Source of the DNA: Pseudomonas jessenii
Lineage (GTDB): Bacteria; Pseudomonadota; Gammaproteobacteria; Pseudomonadales; Pseudomonadaceae
Assembly (NCBI RefSeq): GCF_002236115.1
Contig: NZ_NIWT01000007.1
Location: 62,001-126,000, forward strand
DNA: 64,000 bases
Direction: 5' to 3'
This document shows, one piece after another, positions 1-7,444 of this stretch. The notes under the pieces are model-generated. The model was not told where the DNA came from. It was given only the letters and a program-made list of their open reading frames with translations, and searched no databases. The number at the start of each line of letters is the position of its first letter. The stretch's first letter is position 1. The position numbers and the translations under genes are program-made.

Positions 1-558
1 GATGCGGCGAAGGCGTTAGCCCGAGTGCAAAACTCACTGAAAGCCGAAGGCTACGGCTTGAAGGTATTCGACTGCTATCGCCCGACCCGCGCGGTGGCGG
101 ACATGGGACGCTTCGCCAGCGAACCCGGCGACCCGCTCAAGACCGAGTTCTATCCACGGGTCGACAAGCAGGACTTCTGGCGCCTGGGTTATGTGGCCCG
201 GGTGTCCAATCACTCCCGAGGCAACACCGTCGACCTGACCCTGACCGGCCCCGACGCCCTGCCCGCCGACACCTGGACACCTTCGGCGATACCGGCGGAT
301 TGCACCGCCCCCTACGGCGAGCGCTGGCACGACGGCGCGCTCGACATGGGCACCGGTTTCGATTGCTTCGATGAGCGCGCGCACACCGACTCGGCGCTGA
401 TCAACGCCACCGCCAAGGCCAATCGCCAGCGGCTGACCAGTGCCATGGCCAAGGAAGGCTTTGTGGGTTATTCGGCCGAGTGGTGGCACTTCACGTACAG
501 CGGGAATCCGCCGAAGCCGGATGTCATGAACTTCCCCATCACGCCGCTCGCACCATGA
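1..558 (+). CDS. D-alanyl-D-alanine dipeptidase (VanX/DdpX family), 5' end outside window
   Basis: Partial gene: the frame is open from base 1, so the N-terminus and any signal peptide are missing. VanX-family enzymes are zinc dipeptidases that cleave D-Ala-D-Ala, usually to recycle peptidoglycan. The visible part has the family signatures: YRP (the substrate-binding Arg region) near the start, SxHxxGxxxD (SNHSRGNTVD, His and Asp zinc ligands) about a third of the way in, and EWWH (catalytic Glu and zinc His) near the C-terminus. The stop overlaps the next start as ATGA, so it is translationally coupled to an L,D-transpeptidase, which fits a cell-wall role. Family is clear; the physiological substrate is inferred. 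Confidence 0.88.
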   Translation, partial: DAAKALARVQNSLKAEGYGLKVFDCYRPTRAVADMGRFASEPGDPLKTEFYPRVDKQDFWRLGYVARVSNHSRGNTVDLTLTGPDALPADTWTPSAIPADCTAPYGERWHDGALDMGTGFDCFDERAHTDSALINATAKANRQRLTSAMAKEGFVGYSAEWWHFTYSGNPPKPDVMNFPITPLAP

Positions 559-1274
559 ACATTCTGCTCAAGACCCTGTTGGTAGCGTTGTTTCCGCTGG
601 CCGCAATGGCCCAGGGACTCGACGGCAGTGACCAACTGATCGTGGTCACCAGTAAAGGCTGGGATGACATCCAGGGTACTGCCCAGCGCTATGAACGGCA
701 CGGGCAGACCTTCCAGAAATTCGAAGCGCCCTTTGCAGTGGTGCTCGGCAAGAATGGCATGGGCTGGGGCAAGGGCCAACTCAACTCCGGGCGACCTGAA
801 GGGCCGATCAAAAAGGAAGGCGACGGCAAGGTGCCGGCCGGGATGTTCAGCCTGGGCACGGCGTTTGGCTACGAGCCTTCGGCCAATACCCGCCTGCCCT
901 ATCTGGCGCTGACAGCGACCATCGAATGCGTGGACGACAGCCAGTCGGCTCGCTACAACGAGCTGGTCGACAGCTCGGTCATTGCAAGAGACTGGAACAG
1001 TTCCGAACGCATGCGCCGCAGCGATGACTTGTATCGCCAGGGCATTTTCATCCGGCACAACACCCTGGCCACTCCCGCTGCCGGATCATGCATTTTCTTC
1101 CACATCTGGCGGGGACCCACCGCACCGACTCGCGGCTGCACCGCCATGGCCCCGGCGGATATCGCGCGGTTGTTCAACTGGCTGGACCCGGGAAAATCCC
1201 CGATGCTGGTGCAACTGCCCGAAGCGCAGTACGAACAGTTGCGCCAGCGCTGGGAACTTCCCGAACGCGAGTAA
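555..1274 (+). CDS. exported L,D-transpeptidase (YkuD-type) family protein
   Basis: 239-residue protein. The start chosen is the ATG overlapping the previous stop, because it gives a clean signal peptide (residues 1-19, MNILLKTLLVALFPLAAMA) and ATGA coupling; an in-frame start 75 bases upstream would put non-hydrophobic sequence in front. The C-terminal half carries the YkuD active-site pattern: a His in FFHIW followed by TRGCTAM with the catalytic Cys near residue 195. Such enzymes make 3-3 peptidoglycan crosslinks or anchor proteins to the wall in the periplasm. Together with the upstream dipeptidase it forms a small cell-wall unit. The exact reaction (crosslinking, anchoring or hydrolysis) cannot be told from sequence. 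Confidence 0.85.
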   Translation: MNILLKTLLVALFPLAAMAQGLDGSDQLIVVTSKGWDDIQGTAQRYERHGQTFQKFEAPFAVVLGKNGMGWGKGQLNSGRPEGPIKKEGDGKVPAGMFSLGTAFGYEPSANTRLPYLALTATIECVDDSQSARYNELVDSSVIARDWNSSERMRRSDDLYRQGIFIRHNTLATPAAGSCIFFHIWRGPTAPTRGCTAMAPADIARLFNWLDPGKSPMLVQLPEAQYEQLRQRWELPERE

Positions 1275-1285
1275 ACGCTGAACCC

Positions 1286-1397
1286 TGTGGCGAGGGGGCT
1301 TGCCCCCGTTGGGGCACGAAGTGCACCCCAAAAAAGGGACTGCTGCGCAGTCCAACGGGGGCAAGCCCCCTCGCCACAAAAGCCCCCTCGCCACAAA
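1286..1397. repeat. REPIN (GTGGCGAGGGGG class) plus extra partial REP
   Basis: Inverted REP arms at 1286-1313 and 1352-1380 (core GTGGCGAGGGGGCTTGCCCC and its complement) enclose a 38-base interior. A third, partial arm (gccccctcgccacaaa) follows at 1382-1397 in direct orientation. The element lies between convergent genes, the L,D-transpeptidase and the NCS1 permease, where it may also act as a transcript 3' end. Confidence 0.85.
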
Positions 1398-1405
1398 TGC
1401 GGGAA

Positions 1406-2794
1406 TTAACCCCGCTCAACCACCACGCCACTCATCGACGGCTTGGCCAGCGCGTAATAGATCACACCCGGCACCAGCAGCCCGACGATCCAGGAAATGT
1501 CCACGCCGCCCAGTTGCGCAACCATCGGCCCGGAGTAGAAATGGGTGTCGACAAAGGGCAACTGGATCAATACGCCGATCACGTACACGCTGATCCCCAG
1601 TACGTTCCAGCGACCGTAGCGCCCGTTCGGATCGGACAACGCAGGAATGTCGTAACGTTCCTTGTTGATGAAGTAGTAATCCACCAGGTTGATCGCGCTC
1701 CACGGGGTGAAGAACGTCAGCAAAAACAGGATGAAGTACTTGAACGAGTTGAGGAACGAGTACTGCCCCAGCAATGCCAGCGCGGTGGACGCCGCGACGA
1801 TCAGCAGCACAAACAGCATGCGCTGGCGGGCGGTGATTTCCAGGCGACGACGAAAGCCGCTGATGATGGTGGCGATGCACATGAAACTGCCATAGGCGTT
1901 GAGGGTGGACACCGTGACCTTGCCGAACACAATGCTCAGGTACAGCAAGGACGCGATCACACCGCTACTGCCCAAGCCGACAATGGTCGCCACTTCGTGC
2001 CCACGGAAATTCGCCCCGGCCAGTGCGGCGGCGAACACCCCCAGCACCATCGAAGTCTGAGCCCCCAGCACGGTGCCCAGGCCCACGGCGGCGAAGGTTT
2101 TCCACGATGAGGTCTTGCTCGGCAGGTAACGTGAGTAGTCCGCCACGTAGGGGCCGAAGGCGATCTGCCAGGACGCCGAGAGCGAAACCGCCAGCAGGAA
2201 GGTGCTCCAGCCAAAATGACGATTATCGAGCAGCAGGCTGATGTCGTTGAGGGTCATCAACCGGGTGAACAGGTAGGCGAAGGCGATGATGCCCAGCACG
2301 CTGGCCACCCGCCCGACCAGGTGAATCACCCGATAACCGAAGATCGTCAGGAACGCGATGCAGGCCGCGAAAATCAGGATGCCGGTGCTGTCGCTGACAC
2401 TGATCAACTGCGCGATCGCCTGCCCCGACAGCACCGCGCCGGTGGCGCTGAAACCCAGGTACATCAGGCACACCAGGACAATCGGGATCGCCGCGCCATA
2501 CACCCCGAACTGTACTCGGCTGGAGATCATCTGCGGCAGCCCGAGTTTCGGCCCTTGCGCCGCGTGCAGCGCCACCACGGCACCGCCGAGCACTTGCCCG
2601 ATCAGCAAGCCGATCAGCGACCAGAACACATCGCCGCCCAGCACCACGGCCAGGGCGCCGGTGACGATGGCGGTGATCTGCAGGTTGGCGCCGAGCCACA
2701 GGGTGAACTGGCTATAGAGACTGCCATGTCGCTCAGCCTCGGGAATGAAATCGATCGAGCGGGTCTCGATCAGGGGACTGCGTTGCGCACTCAT
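1406..2794 (-). CDS. NCS1-family nucleobase/cation symporter (cytosine/purine permease type)
   Basis: 462 residues, about 12 hydrophobic segments. The N-terminus (IDFIPEAERHG, then LWLGANLQITAIVTGALA and GPKLGLPQMISSRVQFG) and the YVADYSRYLP stretch are typical of NCS1 transporters such as CodB, which carry cytosine, purines, allantoin, hydantoins or similar N-heterocycles with H+ or Na+. It is the last gene of a minus-strand run (amidohydrolase, amidohydrolase, TorF-like porin, permease) and lies 45 bases after the porin. The leader carries an AAnAAnAA motif at 2819-2826, suggesting Hfq/Crc control. It is clearly divergent from the second NCS1 permease at 9392-10891, so the two probably differ in substrate, which is not predictable here. 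Confidence 0.88.
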   Translation of the reverse strand: MSAQRSPLIETRSIDFIPEAERHGSLYSQFTLWLGANLQITAIVTGALAVVLGGDVFWSLIGLLIGQVLGGAVVALHAAQGPKLGLPQMISSRVQFGVYGAAIPIVLVCLMYLGFSATGAVLSGQAIAQLISVSDSTGILIFAACIAFLTIFGYRVIHLVGRVASVLGIIAFAYLFTRLMTLNDISLLLDNRHFGWSTFLLAVSLSASWQIAFGPYVADYSRYLPSKTSSWKTFAAVGLGTVLGAQTSMVLGVFAAALAGANFRGHEVATIVGLGSSGVIASLLYLSIVFGKVTVSTLNAYGSFMCIATIISGFRRRLEITARQRMLFVLLIVAASTALALLGQYSFLNSFKYFILFLLTFFTPWSAINLVDYYFINKERYDIPALSDPNGRYGRWNVLGISVYVIGVLIQLPFVDTHFYSGPMVAQLGGVDISWIVGLLVPGVIYYALAKPSMSGVVVERG

Positions 2795-2818
2795 GGTGGT
2801 GTTTCCTTTGTGGAACTG

Positions 2819-2826
2819 TTTTTGTT
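2819..2826 (-). promoter_or_regulatory. AAnAAnAA (Hfq/Crc-type) motif in NCS1 permease leader
   Basis: Reads AACAAAAA on the minus strand, 25-32 bases upstream of the permease ATG and within the porin-permease gap. It is a perfect match to the catabolite activity motif bound by Hfq with Crc. Confidence 0.5.
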
Positions 2827-2839
2827 GTCGGGGTTGAAC

Positions 2840-3580
2840 TTAGAAGGTCTTGGTGGCACTGGCAACGACCGTGGCCGAGCACAGGTCGTCATAGCCGTAC
2901 CAACTGGCGCACTCGCTTTTCGACAAGTCCGTGTCGATATAGCTCAGGCCCCAGGTGACGCCGACAAAATCGCGGGTCAGCTTGGCTTCCCACTCGTAGT
3001 AAGACTCACGGCTATCGCCACTGGCGGACCAGAACGCGGGGTCATTCACATCGTTGCGCCCAAAGCGCAGGTCCAGGCCGACTTCGGCCGGCAAATCGAT
3101 TTTGTAGCCCAGGTAGGTGTAAAGGGTGTCCTGGTCCTCGCCGAAGAAGTTCGGCGTGTCCTTGGAGTAATAGACACCCAGCTTCACGCCGTACAAGTCG
3201 AGGATGGCGTAGACCTCGCTGAGGTTGAATTCGGAATTTTTCGGGTAGTCGTACTTGATGTAGCCCAGATCCAGGCTGATTGCGTCGGTCGCCTGCCAGT
3301 AATAACCCGCGTAGTACTCAAGTTCCTGGCGGGTGTCGAAGCCGCCGCCGAAATCGACGTTGGAGGTCCAGGCTCCGATGTACAGGCCGCTGCTGTGCAA
3401 CAGCGTTGCGCCGCCCTGCACTGCCGGATCGCCCAGGGTTTGCGAGATGCCCCGGGTACGGTAGTCGCTGACGACGCCCAGGGTCATGTCCAGGCTGAAA
3501 TCATCGTTGAGGGTCAGGGCCTGGCTGCTCAGGGGGATCAATGCCAGTGTCGCGAGGGTCAATGCTGAAAGTGCGTTCAT
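2840..3580 (-). CDS. TorF-family putative outer-membrane porin
   Basis: 246 residues with a signal peptide (cleavage after about residue 21, SSQA/LTLND). The start of the mature protein (VVSDYRTRGISQT) and alternating aromatic/polar strands ending in a C-terminal Phe (ASATKTF) fit the TorF/Gcw_chp family of small outer-membrane beta-barrels. It would let a solute cross the outer membrane. It sits between an exported amidohydrolase and an NCS1 permease, which suggests it admits the substrate of that pathway. The leader has a perfect AACAACAA motif 10-17 bases before the ATG, next to the AAGAGA ribosome-binding site. The family assignment is good; pore function is inferred from the family name. 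Confidence 0.82.
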   Translation of the reverse strand: MNALSALTLATLALIPLSSQALTLNDDFSLDMTLGVVSDYRTRGISQTLGDPAVQGGATLLHSSGLYIGAWTSNVDFGGGFDTRQELEYYAGYYWQATDAISLDLGYIKYDYPKNSEFNLSEVYAILDLYGVKLGVYYSKDTPNFFGEDQDTLYTYLGYKIDLPAEVGLDLRFGRNDVNDPAFWSASGDSRESYYEWEAKLTRDFVGVTWGLSYIDTDLSKSECASWYGYDDLCSATVVASATKTF

Positions 3581-3589
3581 ACAATTCTC

Positions 3590-3597
3590 TTGTTGTT
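3590..3597 (-). promoter_or_regulatory. AAnAAnAA (Hfq/Crc-type) motif at the porin ribosome-binding site
   Basis: Reads AACAACAA on the minus strand, directly upstream of the AAGAGA Shine-Dalgarno of the porin gene, so a bound Hfq/Crc complex would block initiation. Confidence 0.55.
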
Positions 3598-3627
3598 ATG
3601 GCGTACGGGAATTTCAGGCATGGCGAT

Positions 3628-3665
3628 GCCAGGCCCCTCGCGCTACGAGGGGCTGGCGGTTTTTT
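3628..3665 (+). terminator. intrinsic terminator-like hairpin oriented to the plus strand, with no plus-strand gene before it
   Basis: Stem GCCAG(G)CCCCTCG / CGAGGGGCTGGC with loop CGCTA, one bulged base, then GG and six T. The T-run follows the stem only on the plus strand, whereas both flanking genes (porin and amidohydrolase) are on the minus strand and no minus-strand U-run exists. Confidence 0.6.
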
Positions 3666-3687
3666 GCGTGTGCTGGGTGTACGCAGG

Positions 3688-5427
3688 TCAGGACGCGGGG
3701 GCGTAGACCTGCTTGCCGGCGAAGAAGGTGTTCAGGACTTTGGTTTCGAACAGTTCGTCATCGCTGACCTTGAACACGTCACGGTCGAGGATGATCAGGT
3801 CGGCCTGCTTGCCCGGAGCCAGCGAACCGATCTGCTGATCCAGGCGCAGGGTTTTCGCCGCGTTGATGGTGTAGGCGTAGAACATGGTCTGGCGGTCGAT
3901 GCTTTCCTTGGCATTGAGTACACCCAACGGACCCTTGCGCGTGCTGGCCTGGGCAATGGCATTGAACGGATTGGCGCTCGACACCGGCCAGTCGCTGCCA
4001 CCGGCAATCGTCGCGCCGGCGTTATGCAAGGACCGCGCGGGATACTGGTAACCGTAGGCAAAGGCACTGATGTAAGGTTTGACCAGTTCGACGGTGTAGG
4101 ACTCGCCGGTGGCCCACAGCAGTTGCATCGAGGCAATCACGCCCAGTTGCTTGAAGCGCGCAAACTCCTTGGGGTTGACCAGTTGCAGGTGCGCGATGCT
4201 GTGGGGCACGGGTATCGGGCTGAGTTTGCGCGCATACGCCACGCCATTGAGCGCTTCACGCACCGCGCGGTCGCCGACGGCATGCATGTGCACGATCCAG
4301 CCGCGTTTTTCCGCTGCCACCACCAGTTCGCCAAAGTGCGCCGGGTCGGTCAGCAGCTGACCGTCCTTGTGGCTGTTCTTGTACGGCACGACGACCGCCG
4401 CTGTTTGCCCCGGGAATTCGAGAATGCCGTCGACAAACACCTTGACGCCGGGGAACGTCAGGTTAGGCACGCCCTCGAACTGTTTCATCACCGTGGCGAT
4501 CACCTCCAGGTCGGCAGGTTTGCTCTTCGGATTGGTAACCATCAGCGCGGCGACGTGGGCACTGAGTTCGCCGTTCTGCGCCAGTTCCTTGTACAGCGGC
4601 AGCACGCCGACACTTTCGGCGGTGGCATGGAAATCGAACAGCGAATCCTCACTGCCGCCGTTCGCCGCCGCGTCCATCCAGGCGGTTACGCCGAATTGAT
4701 TGTTGATCTTCACCGCCTCGCGAGCGGCCTTGAGCATGGCCTCCGGGCTGGGCGCCGGAATCCCGTTACGCACCACGTCCCAGCGGGATTCGGCAAAGTA
4801 GCCGTTAGGAGTGAAGTCCGCTTCATGGCCGATGTAACCGCGTTCCTTTTCCGGCAGGCTCTTGACCAGCGCCGTGTCGATGTCCAGGCGCTTGAGCATC
4901 GCGTTGTTGGCCCAACCGGTGTGCCCGTCGATGCCACTGAAGACAATCGGTTGGTCCGCCCAGAGTCCCTGGTTGAACACCTTGCCCAGTTCACGGCTTT
5001 TCTCCCAGTAAGCCGAACTGACCCCGGCCACGCTGATCACATCACCGGCGCGTGCGCGTCCGGCCTTGTCTTCCTCGATCAACCATTGCTCCAGTTCCGG
5101 CAAGGGTTTGACCTCGTCCAGCAGGTTGGCTTTCATGCTGTCGAAAGCGCCCACCACCGGGTGGCTGTGGGTGTCGATCATGCCTGGCATCAGCACCTTG
5201 CCCGCCAGGTCGATGCGCTGGGTCTTGGCATCGGCCAGGGCATTGATTTCGGCATCGCTGCCCGCTTTCAGAATCTTGCCGTCTTGCACCGCAACAGCCT
5301 GCACCAGCGCCTGGCCGGGTTCGGCAGTAAAGACCTTGCCGTTGAACAACACCAGGTCAGCGGCGGCCATCGCCTGCACCGACGACAAGGCCAGCGCGGC
5401 GGCCAACAGGTTTGGAATAAATCGCAT
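3688..5427 (-). CDS. exported amidohydrolase, YtcJ/AepA-like (amidohydrolase family 3)
   Basis: 579 residues. Signal peptide at residues 1-22 (MRFIPNLLAAALALSSVQAMA). The metal-dependent TIM-barrel hydrolase features are present: GMIDTHSHP (HxH metal ligands), a later MHAVGDRAVREAL segment with a metal-binding His, and GSDWPV with the catalytic Asp. Family members hydrolyse amide, carbamate or ring C-N bonds; close relatives are often annotated as AepA-like without a known substrate. The export signal places it in the periplasm. It lies 18 bases downstream of a second, related amidohydrolase, with an AATAAAAA motif 16-23 bases before the ATG. Substrate unknown. Confidence 0.85.
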   Translation of the reverse strand: MRFIPNLLAAALALSSVQAMAAADLVLFNGKVFTAEPGQALVQAVAVQDGKILKAGSDAEINALADAKTQRIDLAGKVLMPGMIDTHSHPVVGAFDSMKANLLDEVKPLPELEQWLIEEDKAGRARAGDVISVAGVSSAYWEKSRELGKVFNQGLWADQPIVFSGIDGHTGWANNAMLKRLDIDTALVKSLPEKERGYIGHEADFTPNGYFAESRWDVVRNGIPAPSPEAMLKAAREAVKINNQFGVTAWMDAAANGGSEDSLFDFHATAESVGVLPLYKELAQNGELSAHVAALMVTNPKSKPADLEVIATVMKQFEGVPNLTFPGVKVFVDGILEFPGQTAAVVVPYKNSHKDGQLLTDPAHFGELVVAAEKRGWIVHMHAVGDRAVREALNGVAYARKLSPIPVPHSIAHLQLVNPKEFARFKQLGVIASMQLLWATGESYTVELVKPYISAFAYGYQYPARSLHNAGATIAGGSDWPVSSANPFNAIAQASTRKGPLGVLNAKESIDRQTMFYAYTINAAKTLRLDQQIGSLAPGKQADLIILDRDVFKVSDDELFETKVLNTFFAGKQVYAPAS

Positions 5428-5442
5428 CGGAACGCTCTCTAG

Positions 5443-5450
5443 TTTTTATT
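5443..5450 (-). promoter_or_regulatory. AAnAAnAA (Hfq/Crc-type) motif in amidohydrolase leader
   Basis: Reads AATAAAAA on the minus strand in the 18-base gap between the two amidohydrolase genes, overlapping the upstream stop codon and 16-23 bases before the next ATG. Confidence 0.5.
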
Positions 5451-7305
5451 GGACGGATCGAGAAGTGACAACTTGGGAAACAACCTGTGGCGCCAGTCCC
5501 AGGAACGGCGCCTTGGCCCACACGACCTTGCCGCCAACCAACGTCAGCAGCACGTCATTGCGGCCCAGCTCCTCCTCGGGCACCTGCATGAAGTTCTTGT
5601 CGAGCACGATCAGGTCAGCGAACTTGCCGACTTCGACCGAGCCCAGCACCGCGTCCAGCTTCAGTTGTTCGGCGGAACTGAGGGTGATGCTGCGCAGCAC
5701 CTCGGCTCGCGACAGTGCCGGATCGGCGTTGAGTCGCCCGGCATACTTGGGCCCATAGCTGTGCGGATTGGTCGGATCGCCCGAACGGGTGACACCGACT
5801 TTCAGCGCCAGGAACTCATCGAGGGGATCGACCGGCCAATCGCTGCCAAAGGCCACTCGGCCGCCGGCATGGGCGATGCTGCCGGAAGGCTCCATGCGTT
5901 CGAATCGCTCGGCACCGAGGTGATCGCTGGTACCGTCGACCGTGGACGGGGCCTGCTGCGCCCACTGGAACGACATGGTGGCGGTGACGTCCAGTGCCTT
6001 GAAACGTGCGTAATCGGCAGGGTCGACTGACTCGGCGTGAGCGATGGCCGGGCGGAAGTCTTGACCGGGCAGTTCCTTGCGCACGTAGGCGACGCTGTCC
6101 AGTGCATCGCGCACCGCACGCTCGCCGGTGGCGTGCAGGTGCGGATCGAGACCGGCCTTGACCGCTTGCAGCACCAGTGGATTGAGCACCTGCGGCGGGA
6201 AGTACAGCTCGCCCAGGTTCTTGCCCGGCGTCCACTGCGGCGCCTTGTCGGTGCCGCTGTTGTGCAGGTACGGGGTCAACATGGCGCCAGTGTCCGCCGG
6301 GGCATTGATGATGCCGTCCAAGAACAGTTTGACGTGGCGCATGCTCACGCCCGGCGCGACCTTCACGTCGCCCTGGTCGTAGGTGCTGGCCAGGGCCTTG
6401 GCCTCGGCGATGGTTTTCACCGGGTCGGCGGCCGCGGCGGCCGGGTCCAGCTTGATCGCCAGCAAGGCCCGGGCGGTCAGCTCGCCGGACTGTTGCAGGC
6501 GGGTGAAGGCCTTGCCGTTTTCCGGCCCCGCCAGCGCATCGAAGAAACTGGTGATGCCTTGCTGGCGCATGGCGTCGAGGGCCGCTCGCATCTGATTGAG
6601 TTTTTCCGCGTCGGTCGCCGGCGGCACCACGGCGGCCAACGATTCGGCGGCGCCGTCTTCGCAGATGCCGTTCGGGTTGCCGGCGCTGTCGCGTCGGTAT
6701 TTGCCGTCCTCGGGGTCGGCGGTGTTCTTGTTGATCCCGGCCAGTTCCAGGCCGCGGGAGTTGGTCAGCACGGTGTGGAAATCGGTGGAGCGCACCTGGA
6801 TCGGACGCTGGGTCTTGAGCGCGTCCAGGGTCGATTTGTCGGCATCGCCGTCGAGCCCGGTCATGCCCATGCGGTCCCAGCTGCCCACTTCGAGCCACAC
6901 GTCCGGGCCCTTGTCCTTTTCGGCATCGAGGCAGGCCTGGATGCTTGCCTGAAACTGCGCGCGGGTCATGGTCTGGTATTTCAGGTCGCACAAGGTCATG
7001 GCTCGACCGCCATCCCCGGGGTGCATGTGTGCATCGACGAAGCCCGGCATCAGCATGCGTCCGGCCAGGTCGATCAGTTGTGTCTGCTTGCCGATGTAGC
7101 CGTCGACCCCGGCATCGCTGCCGACGTAGACGATCTTGCCACCTGAAATGGCAATGGCCTGCTGCACGGAATCCTGGCCGTCGACGGTGTAGACATAGCC
7201 ATTGCGCATGACCGTGTCGGCGGGCGTCGCACCCAACGCCACGCAGGAAAACGCCGTTGTCGATGCAACGGCGATGAACAACCTGGAAAGTCTCAAATGC
7301 CTCAC
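5446..7305 (-). CDS. exported amidohydrolase, YtcJ-like (paralogue of neighbour)
   Basis: About 620 residues. The start is uncertain: GTG at 7305 (used here) or TTG at 7296; both give a signal peptide (LRLSRLFIAVASTTAFSCVALGA). The TTG has a better-spaced AGGGGTG before it. A longer frame to 7425 adds charged sequence ahead of the signal peptide and is unlikely. Metal-binding motifs are GFVDAHMHP, a DPHLHATGERAVRDAL segment and GSDWPV, as in the downstream paralogue, to which it is related along its length but with longer insertions. It should be a periplasmic metal-dependent C-N hydrolase. The leader has two overlapping AAnAAnAA motifs. Upstream lies a LuxR-type regulator with a palindrome in the gap. 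Confidence 0.83.
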   Translation of the reverse strand: MRHLRLSRLFIAVASTTAFSCVALGATPADTVMRNGYVYTVDGQDSVQQAIAISGGKIVYVGSDAGVDGYIGKQTQLIDLAGRMLMPGFVDAHMHPGDGGRAMTLCDLKYQTMTRAQFQASIQACLDAEKDKGPDVWLEVGSWDRMGMTGLDGDADKSTLDALKTQRPIQVRSTDFHTVLTNSRGLELAGINKNTADPEDGKYRRDSAGNPNGICEDGAAESLAAVVPPATDAEKLNQMRAALDAMRQQGITSFFDALAGPENGKAFTRLQQSGELTARALLAIKLDPAAAAADPVKTIAEAKALASTYDQGDVKVAPGVSMRHVKLFLDGIINAPADTGAMLTPYLHNSGTDKAPQWTPGKNLGELYFPPQVLNPLVLQAVKAGLDPHLHATGERAVRDALDSVAYVRKELPGQDFRPAIAHAESVDPADYARFKALDVTATMSFQWAQQAPSTVDGTSDHLGAERFERMEPSGSIAHAGGRVAFGSDWPVDPLDEFLALKVGVTRSGDPTNPHSYGPKYAGRLNADPALSRAEVLRSITLSSAEQLKLDAVLGSVEVGKFADLIVLDKNFMQVPEEELGRNDVLLTLVGGKVVWAKAPFLGLAPQVVSQVVTSRSVQ

Positions 7306-7310
7306 CCCTG

Positions 7311-7321
7311 TTCTTATTGTT
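7311..7321 (-). promoter_or_regulatory. double AAnAAnAA (Hfq/Crc-type) motif in amidohydrolase leader
   Basis: Reads AACAATAAGAA on the minus strand: two overlapping perfect AAnAAnAA matches, 6-16 bases before the GTG (or 15-25 before the TTG) start. Confidence 0.55.
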
Positions 7322-7370
7322 TTGAAGCGGCCCGAAGCGACTGCGCAAGCCCTTGTATAGACAGGGCCTA

Positions 7371-7380
7371 CCCTATAGGG
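7371..7380. promoter_or_regulatory. perfect palindrome CCCTATAGGG in the regulator-amidohydrolase gap
   Basis: A 10-base perfect palindrome, 66-75 bases upstream of the amidohydrolase start, in the 139-base gap after the LuxR-type regulator gene. A related TATAGACAGGG stretch lies just beside it. A candidate operator for the adjacent regulator, by position only. Confidence 0.35.
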
Positions 7381-7444
7381 CGCGGCGCGCGAATGGACCT
7401 CTGCAAATGAGGAGGGGTCAGGCAAATAATTGAAACGGCGGGGA

